DNA of 14,640 nt from positions 1 through 14,640 of the forward strand of contig JAEWCJ010000217.1 in assembly GCA_023390695.1 (NCBI GenBank), in the 5' to 3' direction. This stretch comes from Pseudomonadota bacterium (GTDB lineage Bacteria > Pseudomonadota > Alphaproteobacteria > Rhizobiales > Xanthobacteraceae). The stretch's first letter is position 1, and each line of letters begins with the position of its first letter. The notes under the pieces are model-generated. The model was not told where the DNA came from. It searched no databases and saw nothing but the letters and a program-made list of their open reading frames with translations. The position numbers and the translations under genes are program-made. Positions 8,123 through 14,075 of this stretch are shown piece after piece.

Positions 8123-8894
8123 AGCCGCCGCATTGCAGTCTGCAGGCAAGATCGGGCAGAGCGTGATCGCGCTCTATCCGCTTGTTCTGATAATCGCGGT
8201 TTGGGAGCTGGTGACGCGGCTGGGTTACGTGCGGCCATTGTTTTTGCCGCCGCCTTCGGTCGTCGTCGTGCAGCTCTATAACCTTGCCCTGGATGGCGAG
8301 CTGCTGCCGCCCTTGATGACCAGCCTGTATCGAACGGTTGCGGGCCTCGCCATTGCCATGCTGGCCGGCATCCCGCTCGGGTTCCTGATGGTGCGCAGCC
8401 GGGCTCTGCGCTGGCTTTTTGAGCCACTTGTCGCCATCGGTCTACCGGCTCCCAAGATCGCGCTGATTCCCGTTTTCACGCTCTGGTTCGGAATCGACCA
8501 CATGGCAAAGATCATGCTCGTGGCGTTGACGAGCGTATTTCCGTTCATCGTGGCGGCAGCGGCAGGTGCGCGCACGGTGGCTCTGAACCAGATCTGGGCC
8601 GCGCGCGCGATGGGAACCTCCGAACTCACGTTGCTGCGTCGCGTCGTCCTGCCAGCGTCGCTGCCGTCATTGATGAGCGGGCTGCGAGTGGCGGTTCCGA
8701 TCGGTCTGTTGACCACGTTCACGACTGAGATGGTGGCAGGCGGCGGGCTGGGCGGCGCCCTGGTGATGGCGCAGCGCTATTTCGAGACGCCTACCGTCTA
8801 CGCCTATCTGCTGGTCATGCTGGTCTGCGGATACGTCACCGATGTCGGTCTGCTGAGGCTGCGGCGCCGTGTGCTGCGGTGGCATGAAGGTTAG
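8115..8894 (+). CDS. ABC transporter permease 2, SsuC/TauC-like
   Basis: Second membrane subunit, 259 residues, of the same family as its neighbour and presumably its heterodimer partner. Hydrophobic segments lie near 15-36, 72-94, 103-124, 130-150, 186-208 and 228-248. The EAA loop is at 163-182 (ARAMGTSELTLLRRVVLPAS). The shared block IPLG-x-LM and the ALIP-F-LWFG segment (116-126 here, 112-122 in permease 1) show that the two permeases are paralogues. The start at 8115 overlaps the previous gene by 8 bp, and the hydrolase gene follows after 33 bp with its own strong Shine-Dalgarno. Confidence 0.9.
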   Translation: MARAAALQSAGKIGQSVIALYPLVLIIAVWELVTRLGYVRPLFLPPPSVVVVQLYNLALDGELLPPLMTSLYRTVAGLAIAMLAGIPLGFLMVRSRALRWLFEPLVAIGLPAPKIALIPVFTLWFGIDHMAKIMLVALTSVFPFIVAAAAGARTVALNQIWAARAMGTSELTLLRRVVLPASLPSLMSGLRVAVPIGLLTTFTTEMVAGGGLGGALVMAQRYFETPTVYAYLLVMLVCGYVTDVGLLRLRRRVLRWHEG

Positions 8895-8927
8895 TTCAGG
8901 CGAGGATCTACAATCACGGAGGTCGGG

Positions 8928-9581
8928 ATGACAACTATTGATCGAGACGAAAGGTTGTTCGAGGAGCGAGGTTTCAAGCGCCGCATGGGATATGGCGCGC
9001 GTCCGGCGCTCGTCATCATCGATATGCAGAAGGGTTTTACCAATGCGGACCAGCCGCTGGGCTCCAATCTGGATAGCCAGATTGAAGCGACCATTCCGCT
9101 GCTGGACGTTGCGCATGAGCGAGGAATTCCCGTCTTTTTTACCGCCTGCGTCTACGAGGATCCGGAAATGAAGGATGCCGGCATCTGGATCAACAAGATT
9201 GGCGGCTTGGCCTCGCTTCGCGCCGGAACACCGAACGCGGAGATTGATGATCGTCTTGAGGTGCGCAAGAGCGATGCGCTGCTGCACAAAAAATATGCGT
9301 CCTGTTTCTTCGGGACCGATCTGATGTCACGGCTCACGGCGCAGGGCGTCGACACATTGATCCTGACGGGCTGCACCACGAGCGGCTGCGTTCGAGCCAC
9401 TGCGGTCGATTCCTGCCAGACCGGTTTCAGGCCGATCGTGGTTCGTGAGGCGGTCGGAGACCGCTCCGCTGCGGCACATGAACAAAGCCTTTTTGACCTT
9501 GATGCAAAATACGCCGATGTCGTTTCCCTCGACGATGCGCTGAGTTATCTGAAGTCGACAGGACACAACGCCTCGCGCTGA
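8928..9581 (+). CDS. Isochorismatase-family cysteine amidohydrolase (N-carbamoylsarcosine amidase/maleamate amidase-like)
   Basis: A 217-residue cysteine hydrolase expected to cleave a C-N amide or carbamoyl bond in the cytoplasm. The expected catalytic triad is visible: D32 in LVIIDMQKGF, a Lys in HKKYASCFFGT (K121, or K122) and C154 in TGCTTSGCVRAT, where the preceding TTSG holds the usual non-proline cis peptide. The spacing K121 to C154 (33) equals that of N-carbamoylsarcosine amidase (K144, C177). The MGYGARPALVIIDMQ opening, the AGIWINK segment, the TTSGCVRATAVDSCQ block and the downstream EAVGDR...H...LFDLDAKYADVV pattern are typical of the N-carbamoylsarcosine amidase and maleamate amidase branch rather than nicotinamidase. 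GGAGGT at 8918-8923 sets the start. It is the last gene of the ABC operon, so its substrate is probably the imported compound or an intermediate made from it. Confidence 0.9.
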   Translation: MTTIDRDERLFEERGFKRRMGYGARPALVIIDMQKGFTNADQPLGSNLDSQIEATIPLLDVAHERGIPVFFTACVYEDPEMKDAGIWINKIGGLASLRAGTPNAEIDDRLEVRKSDALLHKKYASCFFGTDLMSRLTAQGVDTLILTGCTTSGCVRATAVDSCQTGFRPIVVREAVGDRSAAAHEQSLFDLDAKYADVVSLDDALSYLKSTGHNASR

Positions 9582-9616
9582 GGTGAAAGGCTGGATGTAT
9601 CTCTAGCAGCCTAGCT

Positions 9617-9640
9617 CTGCCGGACTGGCCGTCCCGGCAG
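9617..9640 (+). terminator. Possible weak terminator or pause hairpin after the amidohydrolase gene
   Basis: CTGCCGG and CCGGCAG form a perfect 7-bp stem around a 10-nt loop, 36 nt after the hydrolase stop. There is no following T run, so classical Rho-independent termination is doubtful; the hairpin may only mark the 3' end of the ABC operon transcript. Confidence 0.3.
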
Positions 9641-9788
9641 CCTAGTTGACGCTGCTCCTCGTCATCGGACTCACAAAAGCTCTTCATCAGAGGGACGATG
9701 ACGGCTGCGGTTTTGATACCGACGACATTGGAGCGGCGCATCACGTTCTTCTGTGGAGTTCGATTGGGCAGGCGCCGACAATCTGAGC

Positions 9789-9816
9789 TTGACAGTTATG
9801 TAATTAGCTACAGAAT
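9789..9816 (+). promoter_or_regulatory. Predicted sigma-70 promoter of the TRAP operon
   Basis: TTGACA at 9789-9794, a 16-bp spacer and CAGAAT at 9811-9816. Both hexamers and the spacer length are identical to those of the ABC operon promoter. The -10 lies inside the operator box 9804-9824. A transcript start near 9823 would give a leader of about 70 nt. Confidence 0.62.
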
Positions 9817-9824
9817 ATACCTAT
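9804..9824 (+). promoter_or_regulatory. Putative MarR operator box 2 (TRAP operon)
   Basis: Matches the perfect palindrome at 13497-13517 at 17 of 21 positions; here the left arm (TAGCTACA) is intact and the right arm is weaker. It starts exactly 15 bp after the start of the -35 hexamer, as in the other two promoters. Similarity to box 1 continues downstream of the box (9825-9839 versus 5356-5370, 12 of 15 identical). Confidence 0.62.
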
Positions 9825-9866
9825 CATATGAATGTAAATAGTATCTTGTAGCGGGCGCAATCATTT

Positions 9867-9881
9867 AACTTCTGAGAAGTT
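9867..9881 (+). other. Small perfect hairpin just upstream of the dctP ribosome binding site
   Basis: AACTTC and GAAGTT pair perfectly around a TGA loop, ending two bases before the GGGGG part of the ribosome binding site. It could influence translation of the binding protein or be an additional protein site; no specific regulator can be named. Confidence 0.35.
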
Positions 9882-9894
9882 CGGGGGAATCCAG

Positions 9895-10923
9895 ATGAGT
9901 TCATGCAGGCAGTGGGACCGCCGTCATGTTGTGCGCGGTCTGGGTGCGAGCGCCATATTGGCAGGATCGTCCGGCCGGCTGTTGGCGCAGTCTCCGACCT
10001 ATGTGATGAAGATCGGAACGCTGACGCTGAACGACGCGCAGCATGAATGGATGAAGATCTTCGCCAAGATCGTCGAAACCGACAGCAAGGGGCGGATCAA
10101 GGCCGAGCTCTATCCGGCGGGGCAGCTCGGGTCCGCACCGCGCATGATCGAAGGCGTGCAGTTCGGATCTATCCAGGTCTTCGTCAGCCCTCCCGAATTC
10201 CTCAGCGGCGTGGATAGTCGTTACGAGATTCTCGGCGCACCGGGCCTGTTCAAGGACACGGCCCATGCCAACCGGACGGTCCTGGATCCGGAATTCAACA
10301 AAGCGTTCCTCGCGCTGGGCTCAAACAAGGGACTCAAGGGGATCGGCCTCTTCATCAACGATCCGGCCGTGTTCAATACGCGGAGCAAGATCGAGAAACT
10401 GTCCGACTTCAACGGCAAGAAGATTCGCGTTCTGGCGTCGCCTATTCAGACGGAGCAGTTGCGCAAGCTCGGCGCGACGGCAGTCCCGATGTCGCTGGGC
10501 GAGGTGTTGCCGGCGCTGCAGCAGGGCACGATCGACGGTGTCATGAGCGTTCTGCCCGTGCTGACCGCTTTGCGCTTTTATGATGCCGCCAAGTTCATTC
10601 TGGAGTCCGATCAGGCGATGGTGACCGTGGTCTCGGTCGCCAGCAAGCTCTGGTACGACAAGCTGCCGAAAGAGCTGCAGAGCGTGGTCGACAATGCCGG
10701 CCAGAAGGCCAGTGCCCAAGTCTTCCCATGGGCGACTGAGTTTGCCGCCAAGCAGCGCGCGGCCTGGACCGCAAATGGCGGGACGATCACCAAGCTGTCG
10801 AAGGAGGAGCAGGAACAGCTCATGGCCGTGCTGCGGCCGATCGGTCCTGAGGTGAGTGCGAAGAAGCCGGAGGAGAAGGCGCTGTTCGATCTCCTGATGA
10901 AGACCGTGAACGCGACCGCATGA
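9895..10923 (+). CDS. TRAP transporter solute-binding protein (DctP family)
   Basis: Periplasmic binding protein of a tripartite ATP-independent transporter, 342 residues. The N-terminal signal has an RR pair (DRRHVVRGLG at 8-17), a short hydrophobic core and probable cleavage after A31 (RLLA-Q), so Tat or Sec export is possible. The mature protein shows DctP landmarks: the early strand VMKIGTLTLND, KGRIKAELYPAGQLGS around 65-80, SDFNGKKIRVLASPIQTEQLRKLGATAVPMSLGEVLPALQQGTIDG (about 167-213, containing the Arg that usually clamps a ligand carboxylate) and a helical C-terminus. The start at 9895 has GGGGGA 7-8 nt upstream. It is the first gene of a three-gene operon with ATGA coupling to dctQ. 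The ligand is most likely a carboxylate, by family habit; its identity is unknown. Confidence 0.92.
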   Translation: MSSCRQWDRRHVVRGLGASAILAGSSGRLLAQSPTYVMKIGTLTLNDAQHEWMKIFAKIVETDSKGRIKAELYPAGQLGSAPRMIEGVQFGSIQVFVSPPEFLSGVDSRYEILGAPGLFKDTAHANRTVLDPEFNKAFLALGSNKGLKGIGLFINDPAVFNTRSKIEKLSDFNGKKIRVLASPIQTEQLRKLGATAVPMSLGEVLPALQQGTIDGVMSVLPVLTALRFYDAAKFILESDQAMVTVVSVASKLWYDKLPKELQSVVDNAGQKASAQVFPWATEFAAKQRAAWTANGGTITKLSKEEQEQLMAVLRPIGPEVSAKKPEEKALFDLLMKTVNATA

Positions 10924-11492
10924 CGGCGGCAACCGGGCATCAGAACCTCGCCGATCCGCAGCCGGTGCCATTCCTGTTGCGCCGGGTTGGCAACCGCCTG
11001 GCGCAGATTTGCATTATTGTGGCCGGCATCGCACTTCTGACGATCGTCGCGATCAACGGCGCCAATGTGATCGGCCGGTATTTTCTCGGTTCTCCGATCA
11101 GTTGGGCTGAGGAATTGATGCTGTTCCTGATGGTTCTTGTGGTTTTTGCGGGTGCCGCCACGGTCACCTGGCGGGGCGCCCATATCCGCATCGAGATATT
11201 CGTGGATTGGCTTCCGCCAAGGTGGCGACGGGCGGCGGCTTTCGTCACCGGATTCCTGGCGCTCTCGGTGCTGCTCGTGATCATCGTTGTGAGTTTTGAG
11301 ATCGTGTCGACGCTTTACGCTTTCGATCAACGCAGCGATGCGCTCGAACTGCCGGTCTGGATCCCGCAGAGCTTTGTCACTATCGGGTCCGCGATGATGG
11401 CGATGATGATCCTTCTGCGTTTTGGATGCGAAGTACAACGCATGACGCATCCGCAGGACGGTTCTGCCGCCGAACAGGCAAGCCGCTCATGA
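10920..11492 (+). CDS. TRAP transporter small permease subunit (DctQ family)
   Basis: A 190-residue small membrane subunit with four predicted transmembrane segments (about 27-49, 66-84, 106-128 and 150-168). The conserved ANVIGRYFLGSPISWAEEL segment (48-66) is diagnostic of DctQ, followed by the WRGAHIRIE motif near 84-92. It pairs with the large subunit encoded next. The ATG at 10920 overlaps the dctP stop as ATGA, and its own stop overlaps the dctM start the same way, so the three subunits are made in a coupled fashion. Confidence 0.91.
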   Translation: MTAATGHQNLADPQPVPFLLRRVGNRLAQICIIVAGIALLTIVAINGANVIGRYFLGSPISWAEELMLFLMVLVVFAGAATVTWRGAHIRIEIFVDWLPPRWRRAAAFVTGFLALSVLLVIIVVSFEIVSTLYAFDQRSDALELPVWIPQSFVTIGSAMMAMMILLRFGCEVQRMTHPQDGSAAEQASRS

Positions 11493-12766
11493 GTGCCGTC
11501 GTTCTCGTCGCGCTGCCGATTGCGCTGCTGATTCTCGGCATGCCGATCTTTCTGGTTCTGCTGCTGGCGGCCCTGTTCGGATTCATTCAGATCGGGGACA
11601 TCCCGCTTCGCACCCTCCACACGGTGATTTTCGGCAGTCTTGACAGTTTTCCGCTTCTGGCGGTCCCGCTATTTATCTTTGCCGGCGACATCATGGCCCG
11701 CGGGGGCATTGCGCGGCGGCTGATCGAGCTGATTCTGTCGATTGTCGGCGGGGTGAGGGGATCTCTTGCGGTTGCGACGATCGCATCAGCATCCGTGTTC
11801 GGCGCCATGTCGGGCTCGAGCGTCGCCTGCGTCGCCGCGATCGGAAAGCTGACTCTGCCGTCGCTGGTAAAAAATGGTTATGGCCGGACTTTCTCTGTCA
11901 GCCTGATCACGGCAACCGGCGTGATCGATGTGATCATCCCGCCGTCGATCCCGATGATCATCTATGCCATCGTGGCGCAGCAATCCGTCACCAAGCTGTT
12001 TCTCGCAGGCATCGTGCCGGGATTGATCATCGCTGTCGCGCTTTCGGCCTATATGCTGATCTATGCGCGCGTGAAATTCATCGCCGTGACCGACCCCGTC
12101 CGCTGGCAGAATATCTGGGCCACCGCCAAAGACGCAGTGTGGGCGATGATGGCGCCGGTGGTCATTCTGGGCGGCATTTACGGCGGGGCCTTCACGCCGA
12201 CAGAAGCCGCCGGCATTGCCTGCATTTACGCCATCGTGATCTCAGTGTTCGTCTACAAGGAATTGACCTGGGGCGATCTCTGGACGATCACCGTCGAGTC
12301 CTCGGCGCTGATCGCCCAGATCATGATCATCGTCGCGGCGGCCGGTGCCTATTCCTGGCTGATCACCACCAGCGGATTCCCAAGCAAACTGGTAGCCTTC
12401 ATCGACGGTCTGACGCTCGAGACCTGGCTGCTTCTGCTGGTCATCAATGTGATGCTGCTCTGCGTGGGCAGTGTGCTGGAGCCGCCGGCCGCGATCCTGG
12501 TGCTGGCACCGCTGCTGACGCCGATTGTCGAGAAGGCGGGCGTCGACCCGATCCATTTCGGCCTTGTCGTGACGGTGAATCTGGCGATTGGCATGTTCAT
12601 GCCGCCCTTCGGCCTGAACCTGTTTGCTTCGCATGCACTGTTCGGCACGCCGTTGCCTCAGCTCTACCGAGGAGTGGTCCCGTTTCTGCTGATCTATCTC
12701 GCGATTCTGGTCCTGCTGACCTACGTGCCGGCCGTTACGCTCGCGCCGCTGTCATGGTTTCAGTGA
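11489..12766 (+). CDS. TRAP transporter large permease subunit (DctM family)
   Basis: The ion-coupled translocation subunit, 425 residues, hydrophobic throughout with about a dozen membrane helices and two pseudo-symmetric halves. Family landmarks: FPLLAVPLFIFAGDIMARGGIARRL at about 54-78, GAMSGSSVACVAAIG at 105-119 and PPSIPMIIYA at 151-160, with a second-half counterpart around MFMPPFGLNLF. The ATG at 11489 overlaps the dctQ stop; the frame is open 21 codons further upstream but that stretch lies inside dctQ. Its last 15 bp overlap the 3' end of the convergent marR-like gene. Confidence 0.93.
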   Translation: MSAVVLVALPIALLILGMPIFLVLLLAALFGFIQIGDIPLRTLHTVIFGSLDSFPLLAVPLFIFAGDIMARGGIARRLIELILSIVGGVRGSLAVATIASASVFGAMSGSSVACVAAIGKLTLPSLVKNGYGRTFSVSLITATGVIDVIIPPSIPMIIYAIVAQQSVTKLFLAGIVPGLIIAVALSAYMLIYARVKFIAVTDPVRWQNIWATAKDAVWAMMAPVVILGGIYGGAFTPTEAAGIACIYAIVISVFVYKELTWGDLWTITVESSALIAQIMIIVAAAGAYSWLITTSGFPSKLVAFIDGLTLETWLLLLVINVMLLCVGSVLEPPAAILVLAPLLTPIVEKAGVDPIHFGLVVTVNLAIGMFMPPFGLNLFASHALFGTPLPQLYRGVVPFLLIYLAILVLLTYVPAVTLAPLSWFQ

Positions 12767-13375
12767 TTTACGTTCGGCCTCGGTGCGCCGGATCTCGGCC
12801 AGTGCATATTCGGTATTGAGGGAAAATGTCCGGAAGAATTTTGAAACCAGCTCGAAGTCGTGACGTGAGACATTCTGAAAGAGAAGATCGTTGACCCGCC
12901 GCAGGAAGGGAGCGAGTCCGACCAGCGCGGCTTCGCCGCGTGGCGAGAGGCTGACCAATACGCTTCTGCCGTCATCCATGTTCGGGCGTTTGACCAGAAG
13001 TCCCTTTCGGATAAGGCGGCCGACTTCGGTCGTGACATGCGGCGGTGCGAGCATGACGTGGTCCGCCAGGGCGCGGATTGTCACGCCGCTGGTTTTCTGC
13101 TGGTACGCCGTCCCGATCAACACCGCGAATTGCGAGCCGGTCAGGCCCAGCGCCCGTCCAAATGCCTCACGGCAGTCCAGCAGACGCCCAAGGGCGAGCA
13201 CCATCAGGTAAAGCGTTTCGCGGAAGCCTTCGTCATGTCCGGATGTCAGCAAGTCGGGATGCGAAACCGTAACGGGCAATGCAAAGCCCACGTCCTGCTT
13301 CGCTGTTTTTGCCTTCTCGGAAGGCTTGTTTTTGGACGCTGGCGATCTTCGGGGCATGGTTTTTGTTGCGGGCAT
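12752..13375 (-). CDS. MarR-family transcriptional regulator
   Basis: A 207-residue winged-helix regulator, dimeric and DNA-binding in this family and often released by phenolic or aromatic ligands. The wing-helix region is clear: TIRALADHVMLAPPHVTTEVGRLIRKGLLVKRPNMDDGRSVLVSLSPRG at 99-147, where APPHVTTEVGRL is the recognition helix and DDGRS the wing. Helices before and after (about 50-90 and 150-195) fit the dimerisation domain. The first 27 residues are Lys/Arg-rich and unusual for MarR proteins; they may add DNA contacts. The start at 13375 is chosen because TGGAG lies 6 nt upstream; the ATG at 13357 lacks a site. It diverges from the flavin reductase gene across an intergenic region carrying a perfect 21-bp palindrome, so it is the natural candidate repressor of that operon and probably of the ABC and TRAP operons. 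Confidence 0.92.
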   Translation of the reverse strand: MPATKTMPRRSPASKNKPSEKAKTAKQDVGFALPVTVSHPDLLTSGHDEGFRETLYLMVLALGRLLDCREAFGRALGLTGSQFAVLIGTAYQQKTSGVTIRALADHVMLAPPHVTTEVGRLIRKGLLVKRPNMDDGRSVLVSLSPRGEAALVGLAPFLRRVNDLLFQNVSRHDFELVSKFFRTFSLNTEYALAEIRRTEAERKSLKP

Positions 13376-13415
13376 GAGCGCTCCAGAATCAGCGGGTCGG
13401 GTATTTATCTACACT

Positions 13416-13440
13416 TCTGCGTTGCACAAGAAAGCATCTA
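13416..13440 (-). promoter_or_regulatory. Conserved 25-bp block shared with the GMC upstream region (copy 2)
   Basis: Counterpart of 5256-5280 (18 of 25 identical, no gaps), including the AGCATC core. It lies about 40 bp before the -35 of the flavin reductase promoter and about 40-65 bp upstream of the MarR start on the minus strand. A weak leftward promoter can be drawn from it (TTGTGC at 13429-13424, then TAAATA at 13407-13402 on the minus strand), but its hexamers are poor. Confidence 0.4.
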
Positions 13441-13481
13441 TCCCCAGCGTAAATTAACCAGCCCGATTTTGACATCACCGC

Positions 13482-13509
13482 TTGACAGTTCAGCAAATAG
13501 CTACAAAAT
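13482..13509 (+). promoter_or_regulatory. Predicted sigma-70 promoter of the flavin reductase/monooxygenase operon
   Basis: TTGACA at 13482-13487, a 16-bp spacer and CAAAAT at 13504-13509, the same architecture as at 5320 and 9789. The -10 is buried in the perfect palindrome 13497-13517. Transcription would begin near 13516, about 32 nt before the chosen ATG. This placement also excludes the in-frame TTG at 13482 as a translation start. Confidence 0.65.
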
Positions 13510-13517
13510 GTAGCTAT
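13497..13517 (+). promoter_or_regulatory. Putative MarR operator box 3: perfect 21-bp inverted repeat
   Basis: The left arm ATAGCTACA and the right arm TGTAGCTAT are exact reverse complements separated by AAA. It is the best of three related boxes and lies between the divergent MarR and flavin reductase genes, over the reductase -10. Size, symmetry and position are what is expected of a MarR dimer site. It lies about 120 bp from the MarR start codon, so direct autorepression is less certain than repression of the reductase operon. Confidence 0.72.
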
Positions 13518-13547
13518 ATGTTGTACATAAAGTGGGGCCGCCGCCTG

Positions 13548-14075
13548 ATGCGGGTCGATGATCGTGAATTCAGAAAGGTGCTGGGCCATTTTGCCACTGG
13601 CGTGGTGGTGGTTACAGCAAGCAGTGCCGAGGACCGCGCGGGCGTGACGGTCAATTCATTCTCGTCGCTTTCGCTTGAGCCTCCATTGGGCATGTTCAGT
13701 CTGGCGCAGAATTTGCGCAGCCTTGCTCTTTTCCAGAGCGCCGAGCGAATTGGAATCAACATTCTGACGGCCGATCAACGGCACATATCGCAGCGCTTCG
13801 CAACCGCGGGGGCCGACAAATGGGTAGGGACACCGGCCCGTGCGGGAGCCAACGGGGCCATTCTGATCGACGATGCGCTCGCTCATCTCGAATGTGAGCT
13901 TCACTCCGTCGTCGATGGCGGCGATCATGCCATCATCATCTGCCGCGTGCTCAGCTTCAGGATCAATGAGGGCGAGCCGTTGATGTACTTCAAGGGCGGC
14001 TATCTGAATGCGGCTGGTGCCAGCGGTACGGGCGGTGCGGCAAAGAATTCCGAACATATGCTGAGGGTCCAATGA
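13548..14075 (+). CDS. Flavin reductase, HpaC-like small component of a two-component monooxygenase
   Basis: NAD(P)H-dependent flavin reductase supplying reduced flavin to the oxygenase encoded next. The 175-residue length from the ATG at 13548 is typical. Family features: REFRKVLGHFATGVVVVTA at 6-24, the flavin-binding GVTVNSFSSLSLEPPL at 32-47, the mid-domain INILTADQRHISQRFA at 70-85, and GDHAIIICRV at 125-134 containing the conserved His of the family. The ATG at 13548 is preferred because the conserved fold starts directly after it and the mRNA is predicted to start near 13516; an ATG at 13518 would be almost leaderless, and upstream frames overlap promoter elements. The ribosome binding site is weak (GGGG about 10 nt upstream). 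Its stop overlaps the next start as ATGA. Confidence 0.9.
   Translation: MRVDDREFRKVLGHFATGVVVVTASSAEDRAGVTVNSFSSLSLEPPLGMFSLAQNLRSLALFQSAERIGINILTADQRHISQRFATAGADKWVGTPARAGANGAILIDDALAHLECELHSVVDGGDHAIIICRVLSFRINEGEPLMYFKGGYLNAAGASGTGGAAKNSEHMLRVQ

Larger units (their letters stand above)
9582..9894. other. 313-bp intergenic region before the TRAP operon
   Basis: No supported gene. It contains a direct repeat GCAGCCTAG (9606-9614 and 9637-9645), a hairpin at 9617-9640, the TRAP promoter and operator at 9789-9824, and a small perfect hairpin at 9867-9881 before the ribosome binding site. A minus-strand open frame at 9427-9744 begins inside it but runs into the hydrolase gene and has no recognisable family. 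Confidence 0.6.

Noticed and set aside
5512..8894. Naming the ABC importer as taurine, alkanesulfonate or nitrate specific
   Set aside because: The family covers many ligands, no desulfonation or nitrate-reduction genes are nearby, and the operon ends in an amidohydrolase; no symbol was assigned.
9427..9744. Minus-strand open frame of 105 codons overlapping the hydrolase 3' end
   Set aside because: It is largely antisense to a well-supported gene, shows no recognisable family and has no convincing ribosome binding site. A degraded gene fragment cannot be excluded but is not supported.
12139..12819. Long plus-strand open frame of 226 codons inside dctM and marR
   Set aside because: It is a frame shadow of the GC-rich dctM gene; the dctM frame carries all family motifs.
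13403..13413. Possible extra half-operator resembling TAGCTACA near the marR start (TATCTACAC)
   Set aside because: Only a half-site with mismatches, no symmetric partner and no matching -35 spacing; likely chance in an A/T-rich stretch.
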